A stretch of 64,000 bases of DNA. It comes from Corallochytrium limacisporum (lineage: Eukaryota; Opisthokonta). Positions 25,403 to 35,500 of the stretch are shown piece after piece. Numbering within the stretch: the first letter of the stretch is position 1; the number at the start of each line of letters is the position of its first letter. The DNA lies in contig PDIP01000060.1 of NCBI GenBank assembly GCA_002811645.1, positions 77,721 to 141,720 of the forward strand. The letters run 5' to 3'. The notes under the pieces were generated by a model, which did no database searches, was not told where the DNA came from, and was given only the letters and a program-made list of their open reading frames with translations. The translations under genes and the position numbers were made by a program.

Positions 25403-25810
25403 ATGGTCCTTATTGGCTTCATTCTTCTTGGCGGTATCGTCATTATTGGCGCCGGCATTAAGACCAGCACAACTCTGATTGTGCGGAACAACAACAAGCG
25501 GGCAGCCCGCAAGTTGCGTAAGGAAATGTACAAGAGCATCGGGAACACTTCGACTCTTAGTTACAAGCAGCTCAAGGAGCTGGACAAAAAGGCACTAAAG
25601 TACGGCGATGACCGCCTCGCAAAAGACCTCGAGGATGTCAACCTGATGCTTCCCAGTGTGCGTCGTATGCTGGAGGACTATGCTCGTACTCAGGCCACCC
25701 CAACTCCTCGTTACACCATGGTTATGCACGAGGGGGATCTTCCACCCCGCTACAGCGAGGTTAGCGAGTTCGACCTCGCCGATGTACAAACCGTCGCTAT
25801 TGCCGCATGA
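25403..25810 (+). CDS. Orphan 135-aa membrane-anchored protein with PPxY motif
   Basis: Family not recognised. The N-terminus (residues 2-18) is a glycine-rich hydrophobic helix with small-xxx-small spacing, suited to a membrane anchor or helix packing. A basic segment follows (about 28-43, several Arg/Lys after Asn repeats), which by the positive-inside rule puts the C-terminal part in the cytosol. Residues 50-95 look helical and charged. At 113-117 LPPRY matches the PPxY motif bound by WW domains of NEDD4/Rsp5-type ubiquitin ligases, and an acidic stretch follows it. The plausible reading is a small membrane adaptor or cargo regulated by WW-ligase binding. It starts at a clear ATG with AACAC/ACACA sequence upstream. 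Neighbours lie more than 2.5 kb away on either side. Confidence 0.7.
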   Translation: MVLIGFILLGGIVIIGAGIKTSTTLIVRNNNKRAARKLRKEMYKSIGNTSTLSYKQLKELDKKALKYGDDRLAKDLEDVNLMLPSVRRMLEDYARTQATPTPRYTMVMHEGDLPPRYSEVSEFDLADVQTVAIAA

Positions 25811-28581
25811 CTATCCGTCGGGGAGTATGAAAACGAGAAAGAAAAGACAGAAAACATCCATCATATCATAGACCAACATTCGATGCCGCTGGCGTCCCGT
25901 GCATGACCAAACAATACGTTTGCATCCATTGCATAGTTGCATCATCCATACCATACCATTCCATTCCATCCATATTGACATACATATATACATAGAACAC
26001 CATTCCATCATTAACATAACACATTAACCACTCTTGACCATGCTCATTATCTGTTCACGTTTACCATGACTTACAGTATCTCCTCATGCTGATTGTAATG
26101 GTAGCTCTGGTGTGTCAACGTACACGCAGCGTACCAGATATTCTCTACAATTGATCTTAAATCACACCAGAATCAATTACGTCCCTGCACACATGGCGCT
26201 ACTCGCCTTATCGAGACCTCCATCATTACCCCATTATACAGTTTCGGGGCTTACACGGAGCCAGCTGTAGATGCCGCCCAAACATCCGAGTTGTGGCATG
26301 TGCAGACCATGTTCGAAGGTTACGATACAACTCCCAAGTTCAACCTCCCCCGTCTGAGGCCGCCTCTCCCCGGAGTATCACGAGCTCCCGCCACTCCCTC
26401 ACTGCTCAGCCGTGTTGGGATCCGCAGCCTCTCAATTTTCTTCACCCTGCGGTAACAAAACCTATAGCACTTTCCCATACAGTATATATTCAGTATTGAA
26501 ATGGTGTGGTGCTCTCCGTAGGGAGGTATAGATTCCGGGGGCAGTAGCCCGCCTCCCATTCGCGCTGCCTCGTAACACCGGGACGGGCGGAGCCTAGCGT
26601 ACACACCCCAACACCTCTGCAGGACGAGAATAACTCCAAAAATTTGACACCAACTTTTTCATGAGGGGGTGACACGACTTACACTGCGTAGAGCCTCAGA
26701 GTGCCCACACATCTTGAAGCAATCATCGCGCCCTGTTGTAGCCATCTTTCATCGCCACAACCTACTTAGGGGCCTATTTTTGTTGCTTTGCAGTTTTCAC
26801 CCGGTTCTGACCCTTACACATTTTTAACTCTTGGAAGAAATTGGTGGGTGGGTTTTCTAGAAACCGCCGGCCCGTGTGTTGTCAGTACAAGTGGGCAGGT
26901 GGGGCTGGTACACGATAGCCGGGCGCCGCCGTTGCAATCTGTGATGCGTCTATGAGTCCACAGAGTGACCGTAGGAGAGATTGTGCATGCTGGCTAGCTG
27001 AGCTGCGTATGCTGCACTAAGTAAAGAGTCCTAGAACATCCCTCGCAGCGAAAGGTAACGTGGGTGTCTGGCAGTTCTGACGCTCAATATTCCTATGGGA
27101 GCCGACCATTGACATTTCCTGTCCCTTCACCCTGAGGGAGTGTGTACACACGTACCTCTGCATCTCCGCCTCACCAAACCTTGCCAACTATGAAAGCCCC
27201 TTGGTGGAGTTCCAGAGCTCCAACCCCCATGGAATAGAACGGAAACTGAATGAACAGGAAGGTCGTGGGTGATGTCGGGATCCCATCGCTGGAGGAGCGT
27301 GGTAGTAAGGCATGTGAATTGTTTCAGAGATCGGTAGCGCACGCTTGAACGCACCGGCATCGTGTACAAGAGGCATGCAATTTATGAACATGTTGATTCT
27401 TACACAGACACCTTCAACGAACCATAAACATCCAGTCACAACGCTATCAGCAGCTACCATCCACTGATGTGCATCATCGAAGACGAAGAGGAGACACGAT
27501 AAAGCGACCCATTCACTGCATCGAGCGAAACACTTCAACAAGTCACTAAGTTTCAAAAAAGGCAGTACATCTAAACTGCAAGCTAGCGATGCAAGCCCAG
27601 CCGCACCCGTTCCTTAGAGTATCTTCCTCTCCTCTACCGAGGCCAGTCAGGGGTCTACGTTTGATTGGTAGGCCTCCCTTCCTCGGGCCAAGGAACCTGT
27701 TCCCTACCGGTCAGGACGGCACGGATCTGCGAAAGGAAAGGACCAGCAAAGGCAAAGTGAATTTACTATGAAGTCGTGTATAGCAAGAATTACATTAATG
27801 GCTCTACAAGAAAATGCATGGAGCTCCTCCCTCAGTCTCGACACAGCATATAGGAGTCCATTTTTCACGTCCTGCCTTCCGTGCGGGGGAGTGGGACTCG
27901 ATTGGCAAAATGAACGGTGGGAGTCTATTTAACGTCCTTCCCTCACTAAAGCACACCCGCCTCCTCGGGGGGACGGGATGGGCCAGTCTCAAAACACACA
28001 CAAATGGAACACCAAAAGAAATTCACACATAAAAATTTTGTGAAAGAATCTTTGGCAAAGATGGCGCTCGCAAAATGGCCGAGTTTCGGGTGGGCGAAAT
28101 TCGACCAACTAAAGTAAACCATAAGTATACCTCATAGTTATGTAGATCAGTATAATTAGTATTAAATTGTGTTATATATACTGCATTCAGATTCCTTATA
28201 TAAGGACAATGCGTTCCTGGCTTTCAGTACTTTAAGTACTGCTGTGGAACCTGGGGGTGAACCGCAACTTCAAAGGCAAATGGCCAGGGCCTTTCGAAAC
28301 AATGCATGTTCTTCACTCCGGGCAAGTAAACGGTTCCTTTGGGAGCTGGGCAGTGCACTTTCAGCCGTCCTGCATTTTTGTGTTAACACTGACCGTCCCC
28401 CAATACTACACGCTTTGCAAGGAAACCATACCACTCAAAGGTAGATGCACAGATGCAACACTATAGTATCAATATGTGTACTCCATAGGAAAGCTATAAG
28501 AAAGTACAAGATCGTTGAAGAGTGCTATGGAGCTGAACTTGGTAAGTTTCAGTTTGCGATCGGAATACTTCACAATTCACA
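25811..28581. other. Intergenic with short CCATT repeats
   Basis: A degenerate CCATA/CCATT tandem lies at about 25945-25970, in the probable 3' UTR of the preceding gene. The rest shows only short, non-convincing frames. The last 100 bases should include the eL29 promoter. Confidence 0.55.
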
Positions 28582-28755
28582 ATGGCTAAATCAAAGAACC
28601 ACACTTCCCATAACCAGGGATTCAAGAACCACCGCAACGGTATCAAGAAGCCCAAGAAGCAGCGCTTCATGTCCATGAAGGGCGTGGACCCCAAGTTCTT
28701 GAAGAACATGCGTTTCGCTAAGAAGCACAACCCCAAGAAGGCTGTCAAGGCCTAA
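28582..28755 (+). CDS. RPL29: 60S ribosomal protein eL29
   Basis: A 57-residue, strongly basic protein encoded without an intron. It begins MAKSKNHT and continues with the signature features of eL29: the N-terminal Asn/His-rich block ([12 protein letters not shown]), a KKPKKQR basic patch, a GVDPKFLKN core and an FAKKHN motif near the C-terminus. The length matches the short lower-eukaryote form; mammalian eL29 carries a long repetitive C-terminal extension that is absent here. It is a structural component of the large cytosolic ribosomal subunit. The start is fixed by homology, since the very first codons match the family. The sequence before it (AATTCACA) gives an A-rich leader. The next gene on the same strand begins about 860 bp downstream. 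Confidence 0.95.
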   Translation: MAKSKNHTSHNQGFKNHRNGIKKPKKQRFMSMKGVDPKFLKNMRFAKKHNPKKAVKA

Positions 28756-29619
28756 GTTGTTCGCAACCCTATTATGATTTTCAAATCAATAACCAGAAAT
28801 TCTCAACGGAACCTACCTAAGATGACAATAGTGTGCAACATTGTGCAGAACTGGGGAACTTCCTCGGGATCGAATAGCTTCTAACATATCCAAAACTTTT
28901 TACATTTGATTGGGCGGACTGTACACATTCGATACATAGCAATCGCAGGGTGACTGAACATCACAATGACATGAAGAAGACTTTCAAATGTGGAAATTAC
29001 GAGTCCACTGTCCATGCTTCGCGTCTACTTTGGTATGTCCACGTCAGTCTTTGATCCGGTCCCGTATCTCTTGCATATCATATAGTAAATCCAACATAAG
29101 TGTCTTATTTTCCTTAACTTTACAATATTTTGCAATGTTTCTCTGACGGCAATGTTAGGTTTTGTAAGGGTTTTAGCTTCTCCGAAGTTGAAGTCACGGC
29201 TGTCTGGCATGACTAAAGGGCACAATGGCTTCGCGCTAAAGATATCAACTGGTAGCAATCCCTACCGCTCAAAGCCCCCACCCTTTCTCTTATTGGCCCC
29301 GGCGAAACCGGGAGCGGGAGAGACCGAACGTGGAAACTCTTTATTTTTGAATTATTAGTACCGCAATGATAGCTGAATCGAGAGCAATTTAAATATTTAA
29401 GATTTACTAGAGCTGTTCCTACGTCGATAAAGTATGCATCAAAGCAACTAGCGCAAAAATCAAGTTCTGCGATATCGTAAACCCCCTTTACAAGCACCGT
29501 GATCGGTGAATGCACAATGGTGCCGCGGTGAGATTAATTTAACAACAATGAAGGGTTGGATCCCCTTCTAGAATCTCTGTTGGAATCTTGAGTGTTGTGA
29601 CATATTAAGAAGTACCGAA
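28756..29619. other. Intergenic, nothing recognised
   Basis: Separates eL29 from the glycosyltransferase on the same strand. It should contain the eL29 3' UTR and the next promoter; no distinct motif stands out. Confidence 0.5.
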
Positions 29620-31761
29620 ATGCTGCCTGCGGTCAACGGCAGGGATGGCAGCAGCCACCGTCGGCAGCTCAAACCCACAGGAGGAATTAGCGGCCGGTTT
29701 ACTCTTCGCTACCTCCTACTGACTGTGTTTCTGATTGTTGCCTACGTTTGGTACTACCACTCCACAGACGTCACTGACGGGCTTCCATGGGCATCTGGTG
29801 GTCCACTTGAGTGGGCCGGGAGCAGAAAATCGAGAAACGGGACTGCGAGGATCACAATGCTGGAAACAGTTCTCCAGCAAGAACCACAAGTTCCGGAGAA
29901 TAACTGCGGCCACGTCGGGGCTCCCATCACCGAAATTAACTTTGGTAACCTTCTGCTGGCGGAAGGGTCTAAACTCGAATTGTACGCATTCGACCACTCT
30001 GAACGGAGGGTCGGACTGGAACACCAATGGACGCTGGTACAGAGGGCGAAGGGAAGTCCGAAGGGTGACGCGCCGCCAAAGTGTACTGGTGGTCAAAGCA
30101 GCCTTTTGATTTGCGAAGGATTTGCAGCGGGCAGCATATGGCAGGTGCTGGCCACCATTACCAATGACCTGCACCGGGCCTGTACCGCGAGCATGGTGGT
30201 CACCGTGCGTCCGAGCGATGCGCTTATTGTGCCTGCGGAGTCAGGCAAGGACGTGCCGAGTGCGAACGCGAAAAGGCAGGATCTGTTGTTGGTCGGTGCC
30301 TACATCAATCAGCCGTCACGAACCACGAGCATGGCCCTCGACCAATACATTCTGAAGAAAGTGGATGAGGTGCGCTGGTTCTTTGTGGGATCTCGGCCTG
30401 AACGGGGCAAGATTGGCGTCTCGCCGCCGTCGACTCTTCCCATTCCAGTCAAGAAGCACAGCCAGCTTGACAGTTTCAACCAGGCGATGGATGATGAGCT
30501 TGATGAGGAATCCGGAGGACTTGCGGAAAAGGTCTACTTTGCGGGCCTGGATCGCGGCATTTATATTGTCCGGTGCTATGTGAGAACCAAAAAGTCTGGC
30601 AACTGGCTCTTTATGGATACTCTGGTGACGGTTAAGGGCGCAAAGATGTCCATGTATGCGCATGAGCCAGGTACCTTCCCTGTTAATGAGGCATTGCAGC
30701 CCATTCCCTTCAAGAAGGGCAGTTTTCTGCCCAAATGCCATAGAGGTGGGTCCGGAGGACCGGGAAAGGGTAAACCATGGTCCTTCGACCTCGACCGTCT
30801 CCTGGGTCCGGTGAAAGGGGAATTTGAGCGCAAGCGGCTGGCAAAGCAGAGGCCGAACACCGACAAGGATCCCAGCCAAGTGGACCATGAGAACGTACTC
30901 ATCTATTTGAGCTTTGCGAGTTCAGAGTACGCGTTGCTTATGCGCAATCTGGTCTGTTCATGGCGTGCCCAGGGTGTAAAGAACTTGAGAGTCATTGCCT
31001 TTGATGATGATACATACAACAGCCTGAAGAACTTCCTCTCACCTCATGAACTCTACGATGGTCGGAGTCTCTTTACTCCAGGAGAGAAGACAAATTACGA
31101 ATACGGCCAAAAGGAAGTTTGGAGGCGTATCATGCACGTCAAGACCCGCTTTATTGCGGAATGCATCAATGCAGGGCTCGATGTTATGATCATGGATGCC
31201 GATACTGCATTGCTGGCACCTATCGACACTGATCTTCATCAGCGCAGTGCACGATGCGATATTCAGTTCCAAGCGGACGCAGGGCGTGGTATCGAAGAAG
31301 CTGATCTTTGGGCCAACGTGGCCACAAATGCAGGCGTCTACTTTGCGCTCAGTAATCACCGTACACGTCGGCTGTACCACGCCTGGCTTGATGCCTACGA
31401 GTGCGATGAGGCACGACGTGAGCAATTGGCTCTGCAGATTGCTTACCATAACCTCATTCGGGGGCAATGGATTCTGCACAACCCCGACATCCGGCCCTTG
31501 ACCTTGCGTGGCGAGGAAGCGGAGTATGTGATCAAATTATGCTACTTACCCTTTGACATTTATCCGAACGGCAACTTCTTTCTGTTCCAAGAGGACTTTC
31601 GGAAGGTCTATGGTGGGACCGTCCAACCGAAGCTCTTGCACGCCAATAAGGTCAACCAGGATATCAAAGTAAAGCGGGACTACCTCCAGCAGTACGGTGG
31701 TTACTTCTTGGATCCGACAAATGACCACCGCTGTGCTCCGACACATGGCAGAGCACCTTAG
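29620..31761 (+). CDS. Type II membrane glycosyltransferase, GT77-like
   Basis: A 713-residue protein. A short basic cytosolic tail is followed by a single hydrophobic anchor at about residues 29-46, the layout of Golgi type II glycosyltransferases. Residues about 100-380 form a lumenal stem with alternating beta-strand character, perhaps two Ig-like sandwiches; this is a guess from pattern. The catalytic domain occupies about 425-700 and resembles the nucleotide-diphospho-sugar transferase family (PF03407/GT77): a beta-strand ending in IMDADTA with the metal-binding DxD at Asp526-Asp528, a NAGVYFA motif (about 569-575) and LHAN with His674, which in such folds helps bind nucleotide or metal. 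GT77 members add galactose, xylose or arabinose to glycoproteins or wall polymers; the donor and acceptor here are unknown. The gene is intronless. It ends about 830 bp before INO80 on the same strand. Confidence 0.88.
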   Translation: MLPAVNGRDGSSHRRQLKPTGGISGRFTLRYLLLTVFLIVAYVWYYHSTDVTDGLPWASGGPLEWAGSRKSRNGTARITMLETVLQQEPQVPENNCGHVGAPITEINFGNLLLAEGSKLELYAFDHSERRVGLEHQWTLVQRAKGSPKGDAPPKCTGGQSSLLICEGFAAGSIWQVLATITNDLHRACTASMVVTVRPSDALIVPAESGKDVPSANAKRQDLLLVGAYINQPSRTTSMALDQYILKKVDEVRWFFVGSRPERGKIGVSPPSTLPIPVKKHSQLDSFNQAMDDELDEESGGLAEKVYFAGLDRGIYIVRCYVRTKKSGNWLFMDTLVTVKGAKMSMYAHEPGTFPVNEALQPIPFKKGSFLPKCHRGGSGGPGKGKPWSFDLDRLLGPVKGEFERKRLAKQRPNTDKDPSQVDHENVLIYLSFASSEYALLMRNLVCSWRAQGVKNLRVIAFDDDTYNSLKNFLSPHELYDGRSLFTPGEKTNYEYGQKEVWRRIMHVKTRFIAECINAGLDVMIMDADTALLAPIDTDLHQRSARCDIQFQADAGRGIEEADLWANVATNAGVYFALSNHRTRRLYHAWLDAYECDEARREQLALQIAYHNLIRGQWILHNPDIRPLTLRGEEAEYVIKLCYLPFDIYPNGNFFLFQEDFRKVYGGTVQPKLLHANKVNQDIKVKRDYLQQYGGYFLDPTNDHRCAPTHGRAP

Positions 31762-32592
31762 CATAAGTCTACGCTGTCTCGAAGGAAGAAGTGTAACCCT
31801 CTCCGCCCATGACCAAGGTGACAACAAATGGGTGCATTGTCGGGCCCTCAGAACCAGCGGGAAAAAGATTCGAAATATTTCGTGCATATCTATAATTTTA
31901 TTGTATAGTTGTGTACAAATATACAATGCGAATCAATGCCTATAGTGAGAGTACGAGCCCTCCCTTTCACACCCTTGAGCTTGCGGCCCCTGCCGTGAAG
32001 CGAAATCGCCGACCGAGGTCCTCTGCGAAACCCAACCAACCGGCCTACCAACGCGCTACCCTGCGGGCCCCTTGCCCGCCTTCCCCAGGAGGGAAACCGA
32101 GCAAGGGGGATTGCGCCCCCCCCCCGGGACTGGAAGGGACCCCAAGTGGCCCCGTTGGACGACTCTGCGCCCCCGTTCCGACAGTTGGAGGTCTCACCAC
32201 AGATAGAGAAGGAGGGACGGAGGAAAAACAAAACAAAAACGTAAGTTAACAGAACTTTTCATTTTTAGAATTGGTAACAAGCTGCAATTGAATAAGGATG
32301 ACATAATAACTGTAAAATTGATGAAAGTGATCTTTTGCAGTGAAGTCTGATCTTTTTGCGGGAACGCGTAGGGATCACTATTCGAACAGATCAGTACATT
32401 ACCAGTACCAAACTATTTATGTCGGAGAGTTTCTGTAGATCAACATATAACCAAAACCTGACCAAATACATCGGATACATTAGGAAATCGTGATCTTTAG
32501 ACCGGAACCTAAAGCTCTCGCAATGTGAGCCACAGTACTGGCGACAATGTAGACAAGCGCATAGGTTCCGTCGACAGCGAAGGATCGATACC
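31762..32592. other. Intergenic, C-rich, upstream of INO80
   Basis: Includes a run of ten C at about 32116-32125 and a GC-rich block at 31980-32200, then AT-rich sequence approaching the INO80 start. No gene seen. Confidence 0.5.
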
Positions 32593-35500
32593 ATGGGCGA
32601 CCAACCGCCGCCGCCCCCTGGGGACGGACAAGGACCGCCACAAAATACCTATGCGCAGCAGGGACAGCAAGCTGGAACACAAGACCCGTACTACGGCCAG
32701 TTCTACCACCAACAGCAAGGTCAACAGCAAGCACATTATTCAGGTTATCAGGGCCAATATGCCCCACCTCCACCGCAGCAGCAGCAAGCTTCAGGTTACG
32801 GTCAGGGCGCAGGTTACTATTCGCAGCCTCCACCACCACAGTACGGGCATCAGCCGCCGCCTCAGCAGCAGGCTCCGACTCAATCTGGGTACGGGCAACA
32901 GGGCTACTATCAGCAACCTCCACCACAACAGCAACAGTACAGTGGTCAGGGTTACTACCAGCAAGCACCACCAAACCAGCAGTACTACGCAGGATACAAT
33001 CAGCAACCTACACCACAGCAGACACAGTACAATCAGCCACCGCAACCTCAGCAGCAGCAGCAGGCTTCGTCATTTGGCCAAGTTTCACCACAGCCACCTG
33101 GTGCTCGAGATCAGAGCCCATCGTACGCCCAGAGGCGGCCCAGTCCATACAAAGCAGAAGAGCATTACGGGAGCCAACAACCCCCGCCACAGCAGCAGTA
33201 CTATCCGCCACCGCCACCGCAGACTGGAGAAAATCAGCCGCCACAGGATCAGCAGCAGCAGCAGCCGCAACAGCAGCAACCATCGCACCTTCAGCCTCCT
33301 CAATACCAGTCAGGAGGATATGCTCCGTACGTGCCTCCAACAACGTCAGATGAGCCAAGCCAGCAGCATTCGAAACAGAACGAAAAATCAGAGTCCGCGC
33401 CGCCACCGCGACCTCAGCAACAACGAGCAATGGCTCCCTCAGCAGCTGCACCGGCCTACACGCCGGGACCGTGGGATCAGCAGCAAAAACCACAGCATCA
33501 GACGCATTACCCTCATCCCCATACGGTGCCCACGCAGCATGCGCCTTCTAATGTACACCACCACGGACCACCTAAACCTTCCCCACGGCAACACCACGGA
33601 CCTGGAACTACCCCTAGTGCAAGTACGGCGAGGGGCTACAAAATGGGTAGCGGTGATGCTGCGGCTGCGGCTGCGTACAAACCGAAACAGGTAACGCGCA
33701 AAGCAAGTGCCAAGAAGAACCCAAGGCCACGCATGATCAACGGCGTCATGGATGATATTGATGAAATCATTGTGAGCATAAACGACCTGCCCACCACGCC
33801 AAAGCAAGAGTTGCTTGAGCATCGGCGCAAGGAATTGAACGGTGACATGGACGGATACATTCAGGTACCGTCTTCCAAACACCAACGTACTGTGCACAAC
33901 CGGGAGGCCATTCACCGACACCGCATCGGGGACGCCTTCCTCGACACGCTAGACATGATGGAAGACCATGAAGATGATGTGAAGGAAGTTGGCATACCGA
34001 ATCGACTTATACAGAATGGAGCGCAGGTTGTGCACGCGCAAGAAGACACGTTCACCACCGTCCCGCAGAGCGGTTCCACAAAAAAGCCTGGTGACAAGAA
34101 AAAGATTACTACCGCAGCCAACGGAGCACACGGGCCGGACACCAAGGATACCGGGGCCGATGAGAAGAAGCCCTTAATCATAAGTACCGATATCACTCGG
34201 GCTATGCCGAAGAAGGGTATGGACGATGCCTTCTTTGCTCACAACACCAAATTTGTGACACCAGAAGAGTACGGTATTCTGCTTGCTCGACACAAGGGCC
34301 GTCATGTGGACCGCATCAAGGACAACGACAAGACGAAGTTGTCTGTGGCGACAATGCGCAAATTGACCTCTGGCCTGAACACGTTCAAACGTAGCAACGC
34401 TTCGCTCGCGAACGAGAAGATCAAGGTCACTGCGGCTCAGGGCAATGGCTTTCTGCCCCAAAACATCGGTGCTGCCTCGATGATTCTTGAGACCCTCACC
34501 AAGACCAAGAAAAAGAGCGGCTCGGTAGTGGGTATGGTCATTGCGGGAACCCGCATTCCCAGCGGTCTATCCCGCAGTGAGCGGCGCAAGCTCGCCCGTC
34601 GTTTACAAAAGGAACAGATGCGTATCGCGGCCGGTCTAGATCCCAATGCCCCAGAGGATGGCAAGAAGAAAGCCCGTCGATCTCGAACGCGGGTTGCTAG
34701 GGATTTGAAAGAAGATGAAGACGGTGCCATCCCCAGGCGGAGGCGTCGGAGAGTGTCTAAGGAGCCGAAGCCCCCAAAGATACCCAAAATCAAGCTCACG
34801 CGCGAGGAACGACTGGAACGCGCCCGTACGCGACGTCAAGAAAAGCGAAGGGAGCTTAAGGAAAGGAAGGACTTGCAGAGCGAGGCTAGTCGACTCGCAA
34901 AGTCTCGGCGGCTGGCCTACCGCTCGCTCTGTCGTGTTGACATTCCGCGTGCGTTCAAGGAATTCCAGGCTCGGTATAATCAAGTGCTGTCGAATGCGCG
35001 TAAAATAAGCATGCAGACCCAGAAAGAGGTCAAGAAAGCAGCGATTCAGCGTCACAAGGATAATGGTGGCGTGCCATTGAGGGCCAAGAAATTGGTCAAG
35101 CAAATGTTACGTTACTGGCGCCATGCAGAACGGCAAGAAAAGGAGGTGCAGAAGCGTCAAGAGAAGGAAGATCTCATCCGTCGTCGCGCCGAGGAAGAAC
35201 TGCGTGAAGCGAAGCGACAGCAACGTAAGCTCAACTTTCTCATCACTCAAACTGAATTGTACGCTCATTTCGTGGGTGCAAAGGTGGGAACTGCCGCCGC
35301 ACAAGCACCAGAAGCCAAGTCCAATTCCAATGGGGGCGATGTGGAACCGCAAACTGAGGACATCGCTGCGAAGGTGGGTGGTGAGGACCCGGTCAAGATC
35401 AGTGAGAATGAGATTCTCAAGCAGCTTGAGGCCGGTATGACTCAGGAGGAGATTGAACAGGCGAAGCAGGAAGCTGCTGCGGTCCAGAAAGAGAAGGGCA

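Noticed and set aside
32480..33500. Open frames antisense to the INO80 N-terminus (up to about 164 codons) and a +1 frame of about 390 codons
   Set aside because: They are by-products of the biased CAG/CAA/CCA codons of the Gln/Pro-rich region; their Ala/Val- or Ser/His-rich products are typical frame shadows.
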